Source of the DNA: Salvia splendens
Taxonomy: Eukaryota > Streptophyta > Magnoliopsida > Lamiales > Lamiaceae
DNA length: 64,000 bases
Reading direction: 5' to 3'
Assembly: GCF_004379255.2 (NCBI RefSeq)
Contig: NC_056033.1
Span: 8,970,172-9,034,171 of the forward strand
The notes beneath the pieces were generated by a model. The model was not told the DNA's origin. It worked only from the letters and a program-made list of their open reading frames with translations, and made no database searches. Within the stretch, counting starts at the first letter, position 1, and each line of letters opens with the position of its first letter. Position numbers and translations under genes: made by a program. Below are positions 23,443-35,666 of this stretch, in pieces.

Positions 23443-23781
23443 TGATACGAGCATATCTCCTAAAATATTCTCATATATTATTATTTAGTTAGTTATTGAT
23501 TTATGATATCTTTTCGTATTTATTAGAATTATTTTCTTGTCCGTATCCACTATTATAAATGGTGGACATTGTTCTTCAGTTCAATCATTCACGAAAAAAA
23601 CTATTTTTTACGCTACTTTCTTCTTCAACAACTCAAAACCCTAGTTCTTGTCGTTGTTGATCGTCGGGCAAAGACCTCACGGAGGAATTGATCCTAGTTC
23701 TTGTCGTGTGCGATCGACGGGAAAACGTTCCCGCGACCTCACGGAGGAATTTGTGCGAGGTTAAGGAGTTCACCCTTAACA
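23443..23781 (+). repeat. 3' LTR of the element inside CASP
   Basis: 339 bp. Same ends as the 5' LTR. It has an extra GTTA (TTTAGTTAGTTATTG) and lacks a short stretch before CCTCACGGAGGAATTGATC. Confidence 0.9.
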
Positions 23782-24366
23782 GCCGCTGACACGCTGGCAG
23801 AAGTCGTTGAACTGCTGGCAGATGGCGAAGCAGTTGGTGTTGGAGTTGCCGTTGTGGGCCAAGTACACAATCGCCGCTGCCGCTGCAATCACGCGGAGGA
23901 ATTTGGTTTATATACTTATCTTAATAGTAGTATAGCTACAGTAGTAGTATGATTTTAATTACGGTATCAAGGATGAGGAGGAGAAGCTTGACTCCAGATG
24001 CGTGGGGCCGAACGATTGCGACAATGGAGAAAGGCATGGACAGGAGCAAGTAGCCACTTGCTATGGCATTTGCCACCACGAAGAATCTAGAATGTTCCAA
24101 AACAAAACAATAACATGCATATTTAATACAAGTAGAGTAGTTATCGATTACTTAATGACATACGTGAAAGTGGGGAGGTCGTCGTAGCTGGCTTGGAACT
24201 GGAAGAACTGAGTGAAGAAAGGAAGAGTCTGATGGGTGGTGCCCATGGTGGCCGTGGCCTACCCGCCCACACACCCTCAATATGAAGTCGAAGATGGAAC
24301 TGGAACTGGAACCGCCTTAGTGGCCATGGTCATGTCAATGGATGTTTCGCTCTTGCTGCGATCCAT

Positions 24367-25153
24367 GCTCTCTTTTGATATGATGATGTAATGAGGGATT
24401 GGAATGAGAAAATGGGACTGCTTATGGCTCAATATATACACATGTCTGTGATGAGGAGCAGTTCATATCAGCCCTTGCTCCACCTTCACCCAATTATTTC
24501 CTACTGGAGCAACCACTTCTTTTTCGTAATGGAATCTAGTTTTGCTTGAGCCCCTTTAATTTCTAGATTTGTTAAACAACCCATATACCATAAGCATACT
24601 GAATGCATGATAATAGCTATGTATTACACGCTACTCCATCATCCCAATACACTAACTTAACTAATTTACTGCATAACTTAGACATCGATTACTTTTGTGA
24701 CCTTACTTGTTTTGTCTCTCTTTCCTACTTTACCATTCTCTTTATACTTTACAAATACATCTTTAACAAAAATTATACTTGTTGAATAAGACAACACTGT
24801 TCATATTATGGATAAAAGTGAAATGGGAAAGTTTTGAATTCTGAATGCATAAAAAAAATTCTATATAGCACAAAGGCCTTCACAAAGATAACTTTCACTT
24901 TACAGCCTACTCAAGGTACCAAAATTTACAGGCCGCGTGAATGAAGGTAATGATTATTTTACAAGTACTAAAACCCAATAGATGATAAAAAAATATTCGA
25001 CTCAACAAGTATAAAACATAGCATATATCTATGGCTCTTTCTCTATGTAGAGGAGAAGCTAAAGTTTGGGGGATGAAAAAGGAAAATCATGCACTATTGG
25101 GGATTTTTTTTATGTGGTGATTTATGTTGCAACAACAGTGTATATAAGTGGTT
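24367..25153. other. CASP 5' flank and ELM1-like 3' flank
   Basis: No additional gene was found. The CASP promoter should lie just above 24366, and a TATATATACACATG stretch (about 24431-24444) on the opposite strand reads as a TATA-like box at plausible distance. Confidence 0.45.
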
Positions 25154-28100
25154 TTATGGTTGTATTCTCCATCCTCGCTCACCAAGTGCTTTACGCACCC
25201 GACTTGCTGCCTCTGCAGTATCGTTCAGAGGAGGGTAGCCCCAGGTTTCTGACATCTGAAATAAGGAAACCAAAGAAATAAGATAGGTTAGAAACCAGAA
25301 TCATGGCCTCATCACTCATTTCTTAAAATATTTCGAATTGAAATATCCACCAACATCTACATTGACACCAAGAATATATTGAGTAATCAAATATTTCAAG
25401 GTTAACAGATGCTCCTTCCCATGCTAACGAGAAAGGCAGAACTCAATTTCTTCCACATTTTGCCAGTAGACGAAACAAGTTGCACAAGTGAAAGCTAGAC
25501 AAGACATTGCATGAAAATGAAATTATAATAAAGGTTTTGTGGGCAAACCCTCCCTGTGCAGCAGATAACCCTTTTTTTCCCAATCTTGCTGATTTAATTT
25601 AGGTTTTGGAACATAATATTATTTCTCCTCTGTAACTATACAGGTTTCTCTTTTGGTTTTTGATGGGAGAAAGGATAATGGTTACTTACATCCTCAAGAC
25701 CTGTAAATGGTCTGACCATGCCTCTTTCCCTTAGCTTCTTATGGAATTCCATAAGTTTCCAGGTGCAGCGTTCAGCTCCAGCAACATAAACAGGCTTCCT
25801 GCAATCACCAATATAACGAGTCAAATAATTTTCATTAGTGCCTCCAACGTCATTTAAAACTGCTGCAAAGCATTTTACCCGGTGCTGCAAGCCTCACTCA
25901 ACATGCTAACTGAATCAGCCGTGATAATAAAAGAATCAGCCCAAGCCAGATGTCCTAAATGTGGATTAGGTTCTGGTCATGAAAATTTACTCATTAGCAA
26001 TCTTTGATTGAGTCTCAAATTATAAACCGCCCATAATGTTTAGTGAATGAGAAGTACCTTCACCATCCCATATGTAGATTTTGGGATGAGTTCCAAGTTC
26101 TTTAATTACTAATTTAGAAACCTGTTAACAGAAAGCCCATCTCGCAATAAGTTGAGTATCAGGGGAAAGAAGGAAGAAGATGTACCACAATTCCTTGAAC
26201 AGGGGTGAAAACTTGAAACTGGAGTTTGTTTTACCTTTTCAGATGTCCGCCTTGAGAAAGATATCCTGACACTTCCACAGCTCGAGAGAACATTGTGAAG
26301 GGACGCTATCAGTTGTTTAGCAAGGTCTGTGCTATATCTGCAGTACCCTATCAAGTACCCCAAAAATATGAACAACCATATAGTATGATATCTGACTTGC
26401 TAAATGAAAAATAACAGGCGAACAAATTCAGTGAAATGGCCACAAAAAAAGAAGGAATCCAACAGTAAAAAAAGGTCACCATGAAAGCATGCCAAAGTAT
26501 GTTAATTTAACCCCTCCTCCCAACAAATAGTAATAATAAAATAATAGATAGCAAATCTCTCCAACCAAGAGAAGAGATGTAATGCATGTCTCCCCAAGAA
26601 TTGAGTGAAAAGGGAATAGGGAAAGTAGGAGGTTGATATTGTTCTAGCAACTTCCAAGGATATATATACAAAAGACACATGATATCCATTTTCAAAATCC
26701 CAAGAAATAGGCAAAATGATAACATTTTAACACTTCAAACTTACTGACCCAACCTTTTCACTCTTGGCCAAGACATTACACCATAACAGTTCCACAGCTA
26801 TTTTCCACTAACTTCTCATACTTTAAAAATCCATATTTCACCCAAAATCTAAATTCAATATTGTTGATTTAACATATATCTAACCAACTCAATTGATATT
26901 TTTGTTATTGTTACAGGGCCACATCATCAGGATGAAGTAATTACTTGTGGGTCCTCCAATATTGACTACAAGCAATGGCTTAGGTAGAGGTGCAAACTCA
27001 TGATGCCAGGCATTAGCTTCAGTACGAAGTACAGCAGAATCTATTTGATGAAGTGCTCCTACTGTGAGGACCTGGGAAATTAGAACATGCCTGCTATGTC
27101 AGCTCTAACTGTAATCTTTGAAATAGAAATGGAGTTATACATATGCAGTGAGGATACTTACGACATGATCACCAGGAGGCTCATGTGGTGTTATCCATTT
27201 CCGAAGAAAGCGAGGAACCTGCTCTTGTGCCTTAGGGGTCAACGAGTAATAATCATGTTTTGGCGCTATCACCATATCAAATCTGTCCAAATGAGACCTT
27301 GGATGCTGAATCTGAAGAGTTAAGGCATGACAGAGTCAGAGATCCTATCTCACAAGACAGGGGATTATAGAAGGCATACTAGTTGATTACACATAGATGC
27401 AAGCATTTCTGTCCAAAAAAATGCAGCATGCAACATAGCCTGCGATGAAATATGCACTAATGGCTCTCCCTCTCTCTCTCTCTCTCCCCCCAAATAGACA
27501 TGAAGTGTCACATTTGAACTAGTACATATATGCAAGTGTGCATGTACTTACAGATACTTAAAAGTATAAACTTTACACATATAGCCGTGTGATCAAGGCA
27601 CATTAGTAAGATTTTACAGTGTCTTGATAATAAATTTCACTATGACATATATGATCAACAAAATGTTAATAACTACAGAGCTAATCTATCTGTTCAGAAA
27701 ACAGCAAGCAGATTTAGAAACTACATAGTGACTGAAATATTACACTTCTATAAAACTTGGTCAGTAACACAGACATAATTCTGTTTGATGGGTTAATTAG
27801 TACATGACGGAAATCTTTCTACCAGAACAATTTTGTGAACTCTGTTTTAGGACTGAGATAGGGTTGATAGATTACATTTAAAAAATATTGCAGTGCAATC
27901 ATATAAGGTAACAAACCTGGACAACAAACACGTTGTCAGATGCTAATCTTTTTATAGAGCTTGCAATTGAAATTGTATCTCTGCCAGAAGCAACCACGAG
28001 CAGTGGGCCATCCCTACAAGAAGGTAGATTGTTACTTCATGTATCAAAAAATTAAGACATTGATATGTGAAATGATATCCTCAGGGGACATCAGGCTATA

Positions 28101-30232
28101 ACAAATGAAACATATTCATCCCACTGGCTAATATAATATCAATTGTATTTACTTTAGAGTATCAATCTCTAAGGCTAAACAATGTGCCTCGATCAAAATT
28201 TATAGCAAAAATGGTCTTATGGATCTTATAGACCAAAGGAACTAGAAATAATCTCATTGAAATCAACAAGATTCTTTATATTAGCACATGTATTATGTTT
28301 ATTCAATGCCAATATCTGAGTGAAATTAATTGAAAACTCGAGCATGCAATTAACCTCATCATAGTTGATCCATTAACAACCTAATGATCCGAAATGAAGG
28401 TAATAGAAAATACAGTCATTTATTTCATCACATAAAACAAAATTATATTTTTTATCTTTAACAAATACCAAATTACTCCTGTTCTATCTTATGGAAGCAT
28501 GTTCATTTTATTCCTCCTTTACAAGCTTCTCTAAGTATTCATCACAACCTCCACCAAAAAGGTAACCACATATGTTCCAACTTCTCTCACTAATACATGA
28601 ATAGATACAAATGTTCAATCAGGTATCTTCTACTTTGTGAGGTAAAAAATGCAATCCAGGGATGAAAATACACATATCCTATCCATAATAGTCTGCAGCA
28701 TTTTGTGTTCTAGGGAAGAGAGAGTACATGGAGCTTACTTCTCAAAAGTGTCCTTAGCCATTTTGACAATACTCTTTACATCGGCTTCCAACACTGATGA
28801 TAAGCCCACACCAGCACCATTTCTTGCAGGCAAATGTGATAGTTTCCTCCATCTTCTAGAAATAAAATAATTTGAATACCCATATATCCGGCTAATGATG
28901 AAGTACAATTTCTTATGGATAGAAACTGGAAGCCAGTGAAGCCACTCATTGATTCCTCCTGTTGGTCTTGTAACCCCCTACTCTCATATCATCAAACAGG
29001 TAAAACACAATCAGTTCGCATATGTGATTCTAACATAAATTTAAGAATGGATGCTCATAATGGCAATCTGGTTCACTTATGGAGAAACTTCCAAAAAGAG
29101 GCTCAGAGATCACAGATTTCATATCACACAGGGAAGACAGGCTTGAAGCTAGCAGCAATACAAGAAAGAGTGACATCACAAGAAAATTATGGTAGCAAAC
29201 CTTTTAGCAAGTCTATCCAAAACATTTAACCTAGAATAAGGCTGATTGTGGAAGCCTACTAGACCATTTATAGAAGGGTTGTTAACAAAAGAGGCATATG
29301 CTGTTAGTGAAATAAGGCACTGACAGTCTTGGGATGCTAAAAGAGAGAACCCCATTTTTCATTGTGGCATGATAATTCCGCTTGACATGCTTTATGTTAC
29401 CTCAAACAAACAATGGATAAAGATGAACTCATACATAGCACTTCATTACTTTTATTCCAACTATCCTTAAAAACATTTCCCAATTAAAATTTGATCCATT
29501 CAATGTCTCTCCAATATAAAATCTAATGATGAAAGGGTCATTCTCCAGAGCAACTCAACCCCTCACCCCCAAAAAAATCAACAAAACTATAAAAAAGAAA
29601 CTGCAGTGGAGAATGCCATTAAACTCATTCATTTTTTTCAGATGCCTTGCAGGACCTCCAGGATCACTAAGACAGAAAGAAGAGGGAAAAAAAGTATATC
29701 TGAAAATTAAGCAAACTTTGTACTGCGCAAGTATAGCTGGAATCAGTACAGAAAAGAAATAACTGAATCCATTCAATCAGTAGGTCTTATTAACACAAAC
29801 GGTTGAATCCATTTCTATTTGTGATTCCAAATTCGGAAATCGGGATTCAACAATACCCTTTGCTTAAACCACTAAACTGGAAGATGCAGAAATTCAACCC
29901 CTAATAATCCACAATAAAGCCGATCGGAGCATGCACGATTCAGAGCAAAAATCACATGTTAATGACTACAAGACCAGACCTCATCTTCTCAGTTCTGACA
30001 AACTAACAAAAGAATCCGTAGAGGTGAGTTCAAGAATTACATAGAGCGTTTGCTTATCACTTAAGCCAAGTGCTCGAACCAATCCCATGCTCTGATTCTC
30101 CGACGCCGGAAAACCGTTCCCGATTATAACTGCGCGGCGGACGACGTCGTAAACGCCGGTTTCAAATATATCTGGAACTCCGCCCATCCGCTTCGGGCTT
30201 CCTGGCGGCTCCGGGAGCCTAATTGGCTTCAT
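25154..30232 (-). CDS. Mitochondrial fission protein ELM1-like
   Basis: Ten exons on the minus strand: 30232-30041, 28977-28739, 28013-27917, 27311-27162, 27071-26945, 26347-26235, 26121-26058, 25972-25879, 25798-25690 and 25255-25154. They join without a phase conflict to 428 codons plus stop, all with GT-AG introns. ELM1 is the plant outer-mitochondrial-membrane factor that recruits the dynamin DRP3A for fission. Recognised sequence: RLPEPP start; RRAVIIGNGFPASENQSMGL; GGINEWLHWLPVSIHKKL; DGPLLVVASGRDTISIASSI; QHPRSHLDRFDMVIAPKHDY; PLPKPLLVVNIGGPT; CRYSTDLAKQL; KIYIWDGEEPNPHLGHLAWA; DSFIITADSVSMLSEACSTG; KPVYVAGAERC; and the tail YPPLNDTAEAASRVRKALGERGW. No lesion was seen, so the gene appears functional. 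Intron 1 (1,063 bp) and the others hold no recognised gene. Confidence 0.93.
27468..27486. repeat. CT microsatellite
   Basis: A short (TC)n run in intron 3 of the ELM1-like gene. Confidence 0.85.
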
Positions 30233-31184
30233 CTCAACACTAAAAGTTGATTGATAAACCTAGGCCCTAGGTGAGATTTAAGATTCGGGATTTATGGGTA
30301 TAATCAGAAGGGATTTGGAAGGAAATAGCGGAGAACGAAAGATGATGTGTTAAAAATCGAGGCAAAGCGGCTTCTAGTTGAAAAAAAAATTTCGTTAGGG
30401 CGATCCACAAAACAGCACTAAAACTTCAAACAGACTAGCTAGTATTTCGTCTCCAATGTTACCTGATAATGGTGTCGTAGCCAGGCTAATTACCCTATTC
30501 ATACACAGAATATTAATACAAGAAACAGCTTACAAATTTAACCATCTGGTTGTAATATCTAATGCCTACTTATACTTCAAAATACCGGACTTATCGTATC
30601 GAAAATATCGAATTTTTACGAACATAAGTTCCAACAAGAGGAGTTTTTACGAACGTATGTTCAGTTTCTCATTATAAAAACCAATGTTTTTATGGTGAAA
30701 TTGAAGAGTTGATGTTTCCTACTTGCAAAGGAGTAGAATCTTTCTAGAAAAAATTGTCAACTCAGGAGGCTTACGCTTTAGTTTTCCTTCAGCGCAAAAA
30801 AGAATAAGAAAATACAGGTCTTGTTGTTATCATAGTATGTAGATCTTCCCAAAGCAACAAGAGGATTATTTGAGAATTGAGAGTAACAGGATTGATGATT
30901 TTGGTAGACTCGGACTGTTTATAAAGTTATTATTGATAATGTTGAAGACAAAATTGTAAGTGTATTCAATCTTTAAGGCATACAAATTTGGTGAAACTTG
31001 TAAGTGTGATAGGGTGAACTACAAGGAAATGAGTTCAAAGCATTCGTATATGAATTCAAATTCAATGGATGTATTGATAAATAGTTGCACAACAATACGA
31101 AAGAAAGTGGTGAATATTAACTATTTTAGCATAATCTAGATGCTTATAGATTATGAGCTTCAAAGGGAATATTATATCAATATA
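30233..31184. other. 5' flank of the ELM1-like gene
   Basis: No gene was recognised. The region just upstream of the start is GC-poor and has no clear TATA box. Confidence 0.45.
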
Positions 31185-31384
31185 GGTGGCGTTCGGTTGT
31201 CATGACTAATATCATGAGACTATCCATCTAGGATTAAGTTGTGTGATTATTTTAGTTGGAGGGGGAGGCTATGACTAATTATCATGAGACTATCCATCTA
31301 GGATTAAGTTAAAGGGTTCAATCTTATGAACCAAACATGATACATATTTAATCATGAGATTTAATCTTGCCAACCGAACACCCC
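31185..31384. mobile_element. MITE, GTGTTCGG family (copy 2)
   Basis: It begins GGTGGCGTTCGGTTGTCATG and ends CTTGCCAACCGAACACCCC. Internally it holds a direct repeat TAATTATCATGAGACTATCC + ATCTAGGATTAAGTT (about 31207 and 31275). About 200 bp and non-coding. Confidence 0.75.
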
Positions 31385-31804
31385 ATAGTATTCCTAATAT
31401 TGTCCGAATTAGTTATCAATATATCAACATATTAATTGAATAAGATGTGATGAAAAAAGAGTGGAATCATCAATCATAGGTGCATGAAGATGAATGCAAA
31501 ATATCGGTTGCGTTAAAATGACTTAAAATTCGCACGAGATTATGACACAATTAACGTTTTCGGCATTTTTGGAGTGGGGTGTTTGCTGCAACCGCATCAA
31601 TAAAAATATCAGTTTACCATTGTATACAAAAGAAAGAGAGACTTAATTTTGGTGTCAAACAAATGTTTAGGGTGTTCGGTATCACAAAAATATTTAGATT
31701 TGGAATTAAATTGCAATTCCAAATCTTTCAATTCCACAATTTGAATTCCATATTAACAATAGAAAATTGTAATTCCAAAATCCAAATAGTCATAAAATTT
31801 CACT

Positions 31805-32160
31805 ATATATCCACAACACACACTACACACATTTCAGACACTGCACACATTTCACACACTACACTCATTTCACACACTACACACTACACACACTACACAC
31901 ACTTCACACACTACACTCACTTCACACACTACACGCACTTAGCACGTTTCACACACTACACATATTTCACACATTTCACACACTACACATACTACAAGCA
32001 CTTCACACATTTCACACACTACACACACTACACACACCACACACATTTCACACACTACACACATTTCACACACTACACACTACACACTCTACACACTACA
32101 TAAATTTCACACACTACACATTTCACACAATTCACACACTACAAACACTACTCACATTTC
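31805..32160. repeat. Satellite of CACACTACACATTTCA units
   Basis: About 355 bp of irregular units built from ACACTACACAC, ATTTCACAC and ACTTCACAC. Reading frames through it (His/Thr/Tyr-rich) are artefacts of the repeat. Confidence 0.9.
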
Positions 32161-32283
32161 AAGCATCCTATTTTTGAATTTTTTTTTTCAACTTTTAGAT
32201 TATTTTTTTTTATCCAAATCGAAATGAATCGAAAAATTGAAAATTTTCAAAAGTTTAAACATAATCAAATTGAAAAACTGAAT

Positions 32284-32455
32284 TGTGTGTATGAAATGTG
32301 TGTAGTTAGTGTAGTGTGTTTAGTTTGTGAAGTTTTTGAAATGTGTGAAATGTGAGATGTGTGTGAAATATGTGGGATGTGTGAAGTGCGTGTAGTGTGT
32401 GAAGTGTGTTTAGTGTATGAAATGTGTGTACTGTGTGTGTACTGTGTAAAGTGTG
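32284..32455. repeat. Inverted satellite of GTGTAGTGTGTGAAATG units
   Basis: This is the same unit type as 31805-32160 but on the opposite strand, separated from it by an AT-rich spacer. The two blocks could pair to form a long imperfect hairpin. Confidence 0.85.
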
Positions 32456-32601
32456 TATATTTACCAAGCATGTCAATTCAATTTCATATCAATTCTTCAT
32501 TTTACCAAACACATGATTTGAAATTGAATTATAATTTCCATCTAATTCAATTCCACAGAATTCCAATTCCATTCCAATTTTGTGTACCGAATGGACCCTT
32601 A

Positions 32602-35600
32602 GACTGAATTAATTCCTTGAATGTTTAGATTGACAATTTTTGGTATCTTAAACAAGGATCTACAACAGACTGAGCCCTATGACATGTTATAACATTAAGT
32701 AGCATCTAAGCATCACAAATGCATCCATGATACAATGAAGCCATACCACACCATATAGGAATAAGGGATGCATGACATCTTTTCCCCAGCAACTGCAATT
32801 TAAGAACATGAGCCTTTTGTCTATGCTCACAGCAGGACCATTTATCTTCTATAGTATTACTGTTCCTTGAATCTTAATATTTCACTACCACACACTTCAG
32901 ATAATCTCCCTATTAGCAGGAGATCATTAAGATATAGTTGCAAATAAGATCCAGAACACAAGAACAAGGATTCTCTATACCTTCTCTTAATTGCGACCAC
33001 GATGGTGCAACCATTGTGTGACTCGTGTACCATAAAGCAAATTCTATGTTTATGTCCCATAACTAGCATACGTTGCGATTGGTAAAGTTATTCCAAGAAG
33101 AGGGGTAATGAGTTTGATTCAAAAGGAAACCAGATCCATGCAGATTGCCTGTGTCTATATATACTTGAGGAATAACCTGATTTCGCCGTCCTGATGTACT
33201 CCTCACTTTTTGGGGCATAGCCACATCATTCTCCCTGAGAACCTGATTTGGCTGTTGTAAGGTACTGTCACCCTCTAGTGGTACAGCCACATCATTCTGC
33301 AAAACGGTGATTTGGCCTTTCTGTCAGCACTTGGTTCACTTGTTCATTAGCAACTACACAAGAAGAACCTATGTTCAGGCAATCCGAATGCAATTCTTCA
33401 GTTTGAGAAATAGATAGAAACCTACTTATATTCCCTCAGGCCTTGAAGTTCGAGAGGAGCTTCTTCTTTGATCATGGTGTCCAGTAGCTAAGTGAAGTAT
33501 CAACTGATAAAGAATGCAGCTGCCACAAACCTCATCCACTGGAGCTTTGTTGGATGGCTTGCAGCTTGCAGCACCTTAATACGATCTCAAACTTTGTCCC
33601 CAAAGAAGTTGAACTTCATTTTCTGAATAAATGATTACCAATTCTACAACAGGAGTTCATAGCACATTGCCTAAACTAGTGCACTTATGGATGAAATAGA
33701 AGGAATAACATCATTATTTGTCTTGAAAAACTCATATTTGGTTTTTTTTTTCTCCTGATGCATGTACTTCGCCAAGGGCCACCAGCATCATCATCTGATT
33801 GAGAACCAAGTGACTGATCACCAATAATAACGGTTCACTAGAGCAAGCTTTTTGCTTTGGCTAGTCAATCAGCTAAATGCTTTGCCTCAAGATTTTTCAG
33901 CTGTGCATCATCTTTTAGGATATTCTTATCTTTGATTTTATCTTCAAAAATCAAACTTATCATTCAAAAGCTGCAGAGGATTCACCATGTATAGACCGAA
34001 TAAAGGTGCCCTCCAATTTGTGATCTGTCTACAGTTTTACCCTTTTATCCTCCCACATTTGTATCAATTTTTCTGTTGGTGATCCTGTATAAGTTTCTTC
34101 ATCCACTTATCACATTTATTCTGTATTTTCTTCATCTCACCATCATCTAGTTCACTAGCAGCAGCTTGATCTTTCAGCCCCACTTTCTGCTGTATAAGAA
34201 TCGGGTGTACAGCATGCTCTTTATATGCAGATTAATATTATCAACATTATAACCCCCTGTCATTCACATTTGATGCCCCTCCTGCTGAAGTCTTCTTCAG
34301 CTACTACACAATCTCTGTTCAAGCCTGTACTATTGAGAGACCGCATCTTTGAATTAACAGAGTTGGCTTCTTCTTCAGTGCATTGATAGTCCAGAAGCTG
34401 TTTTGCTACCTAAACTTGTAGTTTATTGGATCTACAACGCCCATTAAAACAGTAGAATAAAGGACAAAAGTGTAATAAAGAGATGAGAAACCCAGCTTTT
34501 TAATCAGGGGCTATTAATAGCTGAAAATGGCACATTGCTGAACTTTGAAACAATTAGATGATATATTATGGCAGAACAGAAAACCATAATAAACCTTCCC
34601 CAATTACTGACTCCAATGTTAACTAGGCCTTCTCACAAAGCACTCTTGAGATTATCCCATATCTCACTTAAGTTCTAAACATGTTCTTTTCATTAGTTTT
34701 ACTTTTCATGCACTGGTGAAATTCAGTCTTTCAAGCACCACATAAATGTCTTAAAACTTTAGGTACCTTATTAGCATAAAGGTTAAGCCAGTATCTTAAT
34801 GGTATCCTTTCCTCAGATCTATAGTATTCACCCATTCACCAGTCTGTAACCTAAAATCAGCTACTGAAAATTATAAGCAAAATTTGATTGCGCATAAGCA
34901 AAACTCAACCACAACGACTGACACTATTTTCATTGAGGGATCAATGCTTCCTGAAGATATCAACTCCACAGAGCAGCTGCAGCAGCACCTGCTAGCTAAC
35001 AGGCAAGTTCTTCTGCCTTTCCTGATAGCTCCATAGCATCGACTGATAGCTACAAGTCTACAACATCACTAATACCAGCAAGATGTTTTCTCCGCATTTA
35101 AACCGCATCAATTATGTAAAAGTAAGCACTTTGTAACATGTCCAATAACTATCATTCTGCTAGGCTACTTCAACTTTCTTTTCTACTAGTAGAATAATTT
35201 GCATGGATTGAGCACAAGAACATATGAAACCGCATTTCCTTCAAGCATACTTCACTTTTGAGTTTCAAGGGCTTTTGTCCGCATTGTTTTGTTTTGAACC
35301 AATAATGCTATGCATATATTTTTATTGATTTTTTTAAAATTTATAGTTAAGAACCATTGATGCTCTATTTTACAGAAATTTAAGACTCTATGGCCCAAAA
35401 ATATTCACTCGCTTTTCAATGGTCTATCCTTCGTGACTTCATCAAAGGGTATGAAATAGTACTATGAAAGACTATGTTAGCTTAATCACCAGAAATTAAC
35501 AATAATTCATCATCAAGAAAAACACAAAGATAACAAAACTCAATCTTTAAAGCAAGAAAAAGAAATAATGAAATTTATAGCTGTAACTTCCCACGTTTAT

Positions 35601-35666
35601 GTACAGAAGATCCCTACATATGCAGAAAATCACGCTATCATATTCTAAACCAAACCACAAACAAAA
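32602..35666. other. Intergenic sequence with unrecognised coding-like fragments
   Basis: On the minus strand 33063-33302 is an open stretch with two similar phrases (NDVAVPLEG and NDVAMPQKV, each beside NQV). At 32857-33069 a frame reads LYLNDLLLIGRLSEV, faintly like the Copia RT YVDD region. At about 34100-34200 a frame reads ELDDGEMKKIQNKCDKWMKK. Frames break often. Decayed Copia sequence is possible for the first two, and the third was not recognised. No supported gene. Confidence 0.35.

Larger units (their letters stand above)
21662..23781 (+). mobile_element. Non-autonomous LTR retrotransposon (Ty3/gypsy-like), 2.1 kb
   Basis: Both LTRs begin TGATACGAG and end CCCTTAACA: 21662-22010 and 23443-23781. 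A perfect 5-bp target duplication GCCGC lies outside (21657-21661, 23782-23786). The interior is 1,432 bp, too short for gag-pol. After the 5' LTR comes a primer-site-like AGTGGTGCTTTCATTG. A purine-rich tract (CCGTGGGGAG) precedes the 3' LTR. The LTRs differ by scattered substitutions, a GTTA indel and a missing ~16 bp (AGATTCCCGCGTGCGCG region), so the insertion is old. Confidence 0.92.
21573..24366 (-). pseudogene. Casparian strip membrane protein (CASP) gene, disrupted
   Basis: CASPs are four-helix proteins that scaffold lignin deposition at the endodermal Casparian strip. Pieces on the minus strand are: exon 1 at 24366-24164 (MDRSKSETSID start; later [20 protein letters not shown]); exon 2 at 24086-23963 ([33 protein letters not shown]); exon 3 from about 23895 ([34 protein letters not shown]), then after a 2.1-kb LTR element the last helix (AVVASFIAAVLFICLVLLSA) to the stop at 21573. 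Three lesions are visible. The first helix is missing, replaced by a short run with in-frame TGA and TAG. The start of the third helix is missing between ILDT and AAAAIVY. The LTR element splits the reading frame after Gly of RVSG. Splice sites of intron 1 are intact. Closest in kind to CASP1/CASP3. Confidence 0.88.
31670..32598. mobile_element. Tourist/Harbinger-like foldback element carrying a satellite
   Basis: The ends GGGTGTTCGGTATCACAAAA and TTTTGTGTACCGAATGGACCC are imperfect inverted repeats, flanked by the three-base duplication TTA (31667-31669, 32599-32601) typical of Tourist/Harbinger elements. The arms (TTCCAAATC..., AATTCCACAATTTGAATTCC / GAAATTGAATTATAATTTCC) are further complementary. 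Between them lie a C/A-strand satellite (31805-32160) and an inverted T/G-strand satellite (32284-32455). No transposase. Confidence 0.8.

Noticed and set aside
31579..32103. 174-codon ORF rich in His and Thr
   Set aside because: Two thirds of it is the CACTACACATTTCA satellite inside a foldback element.
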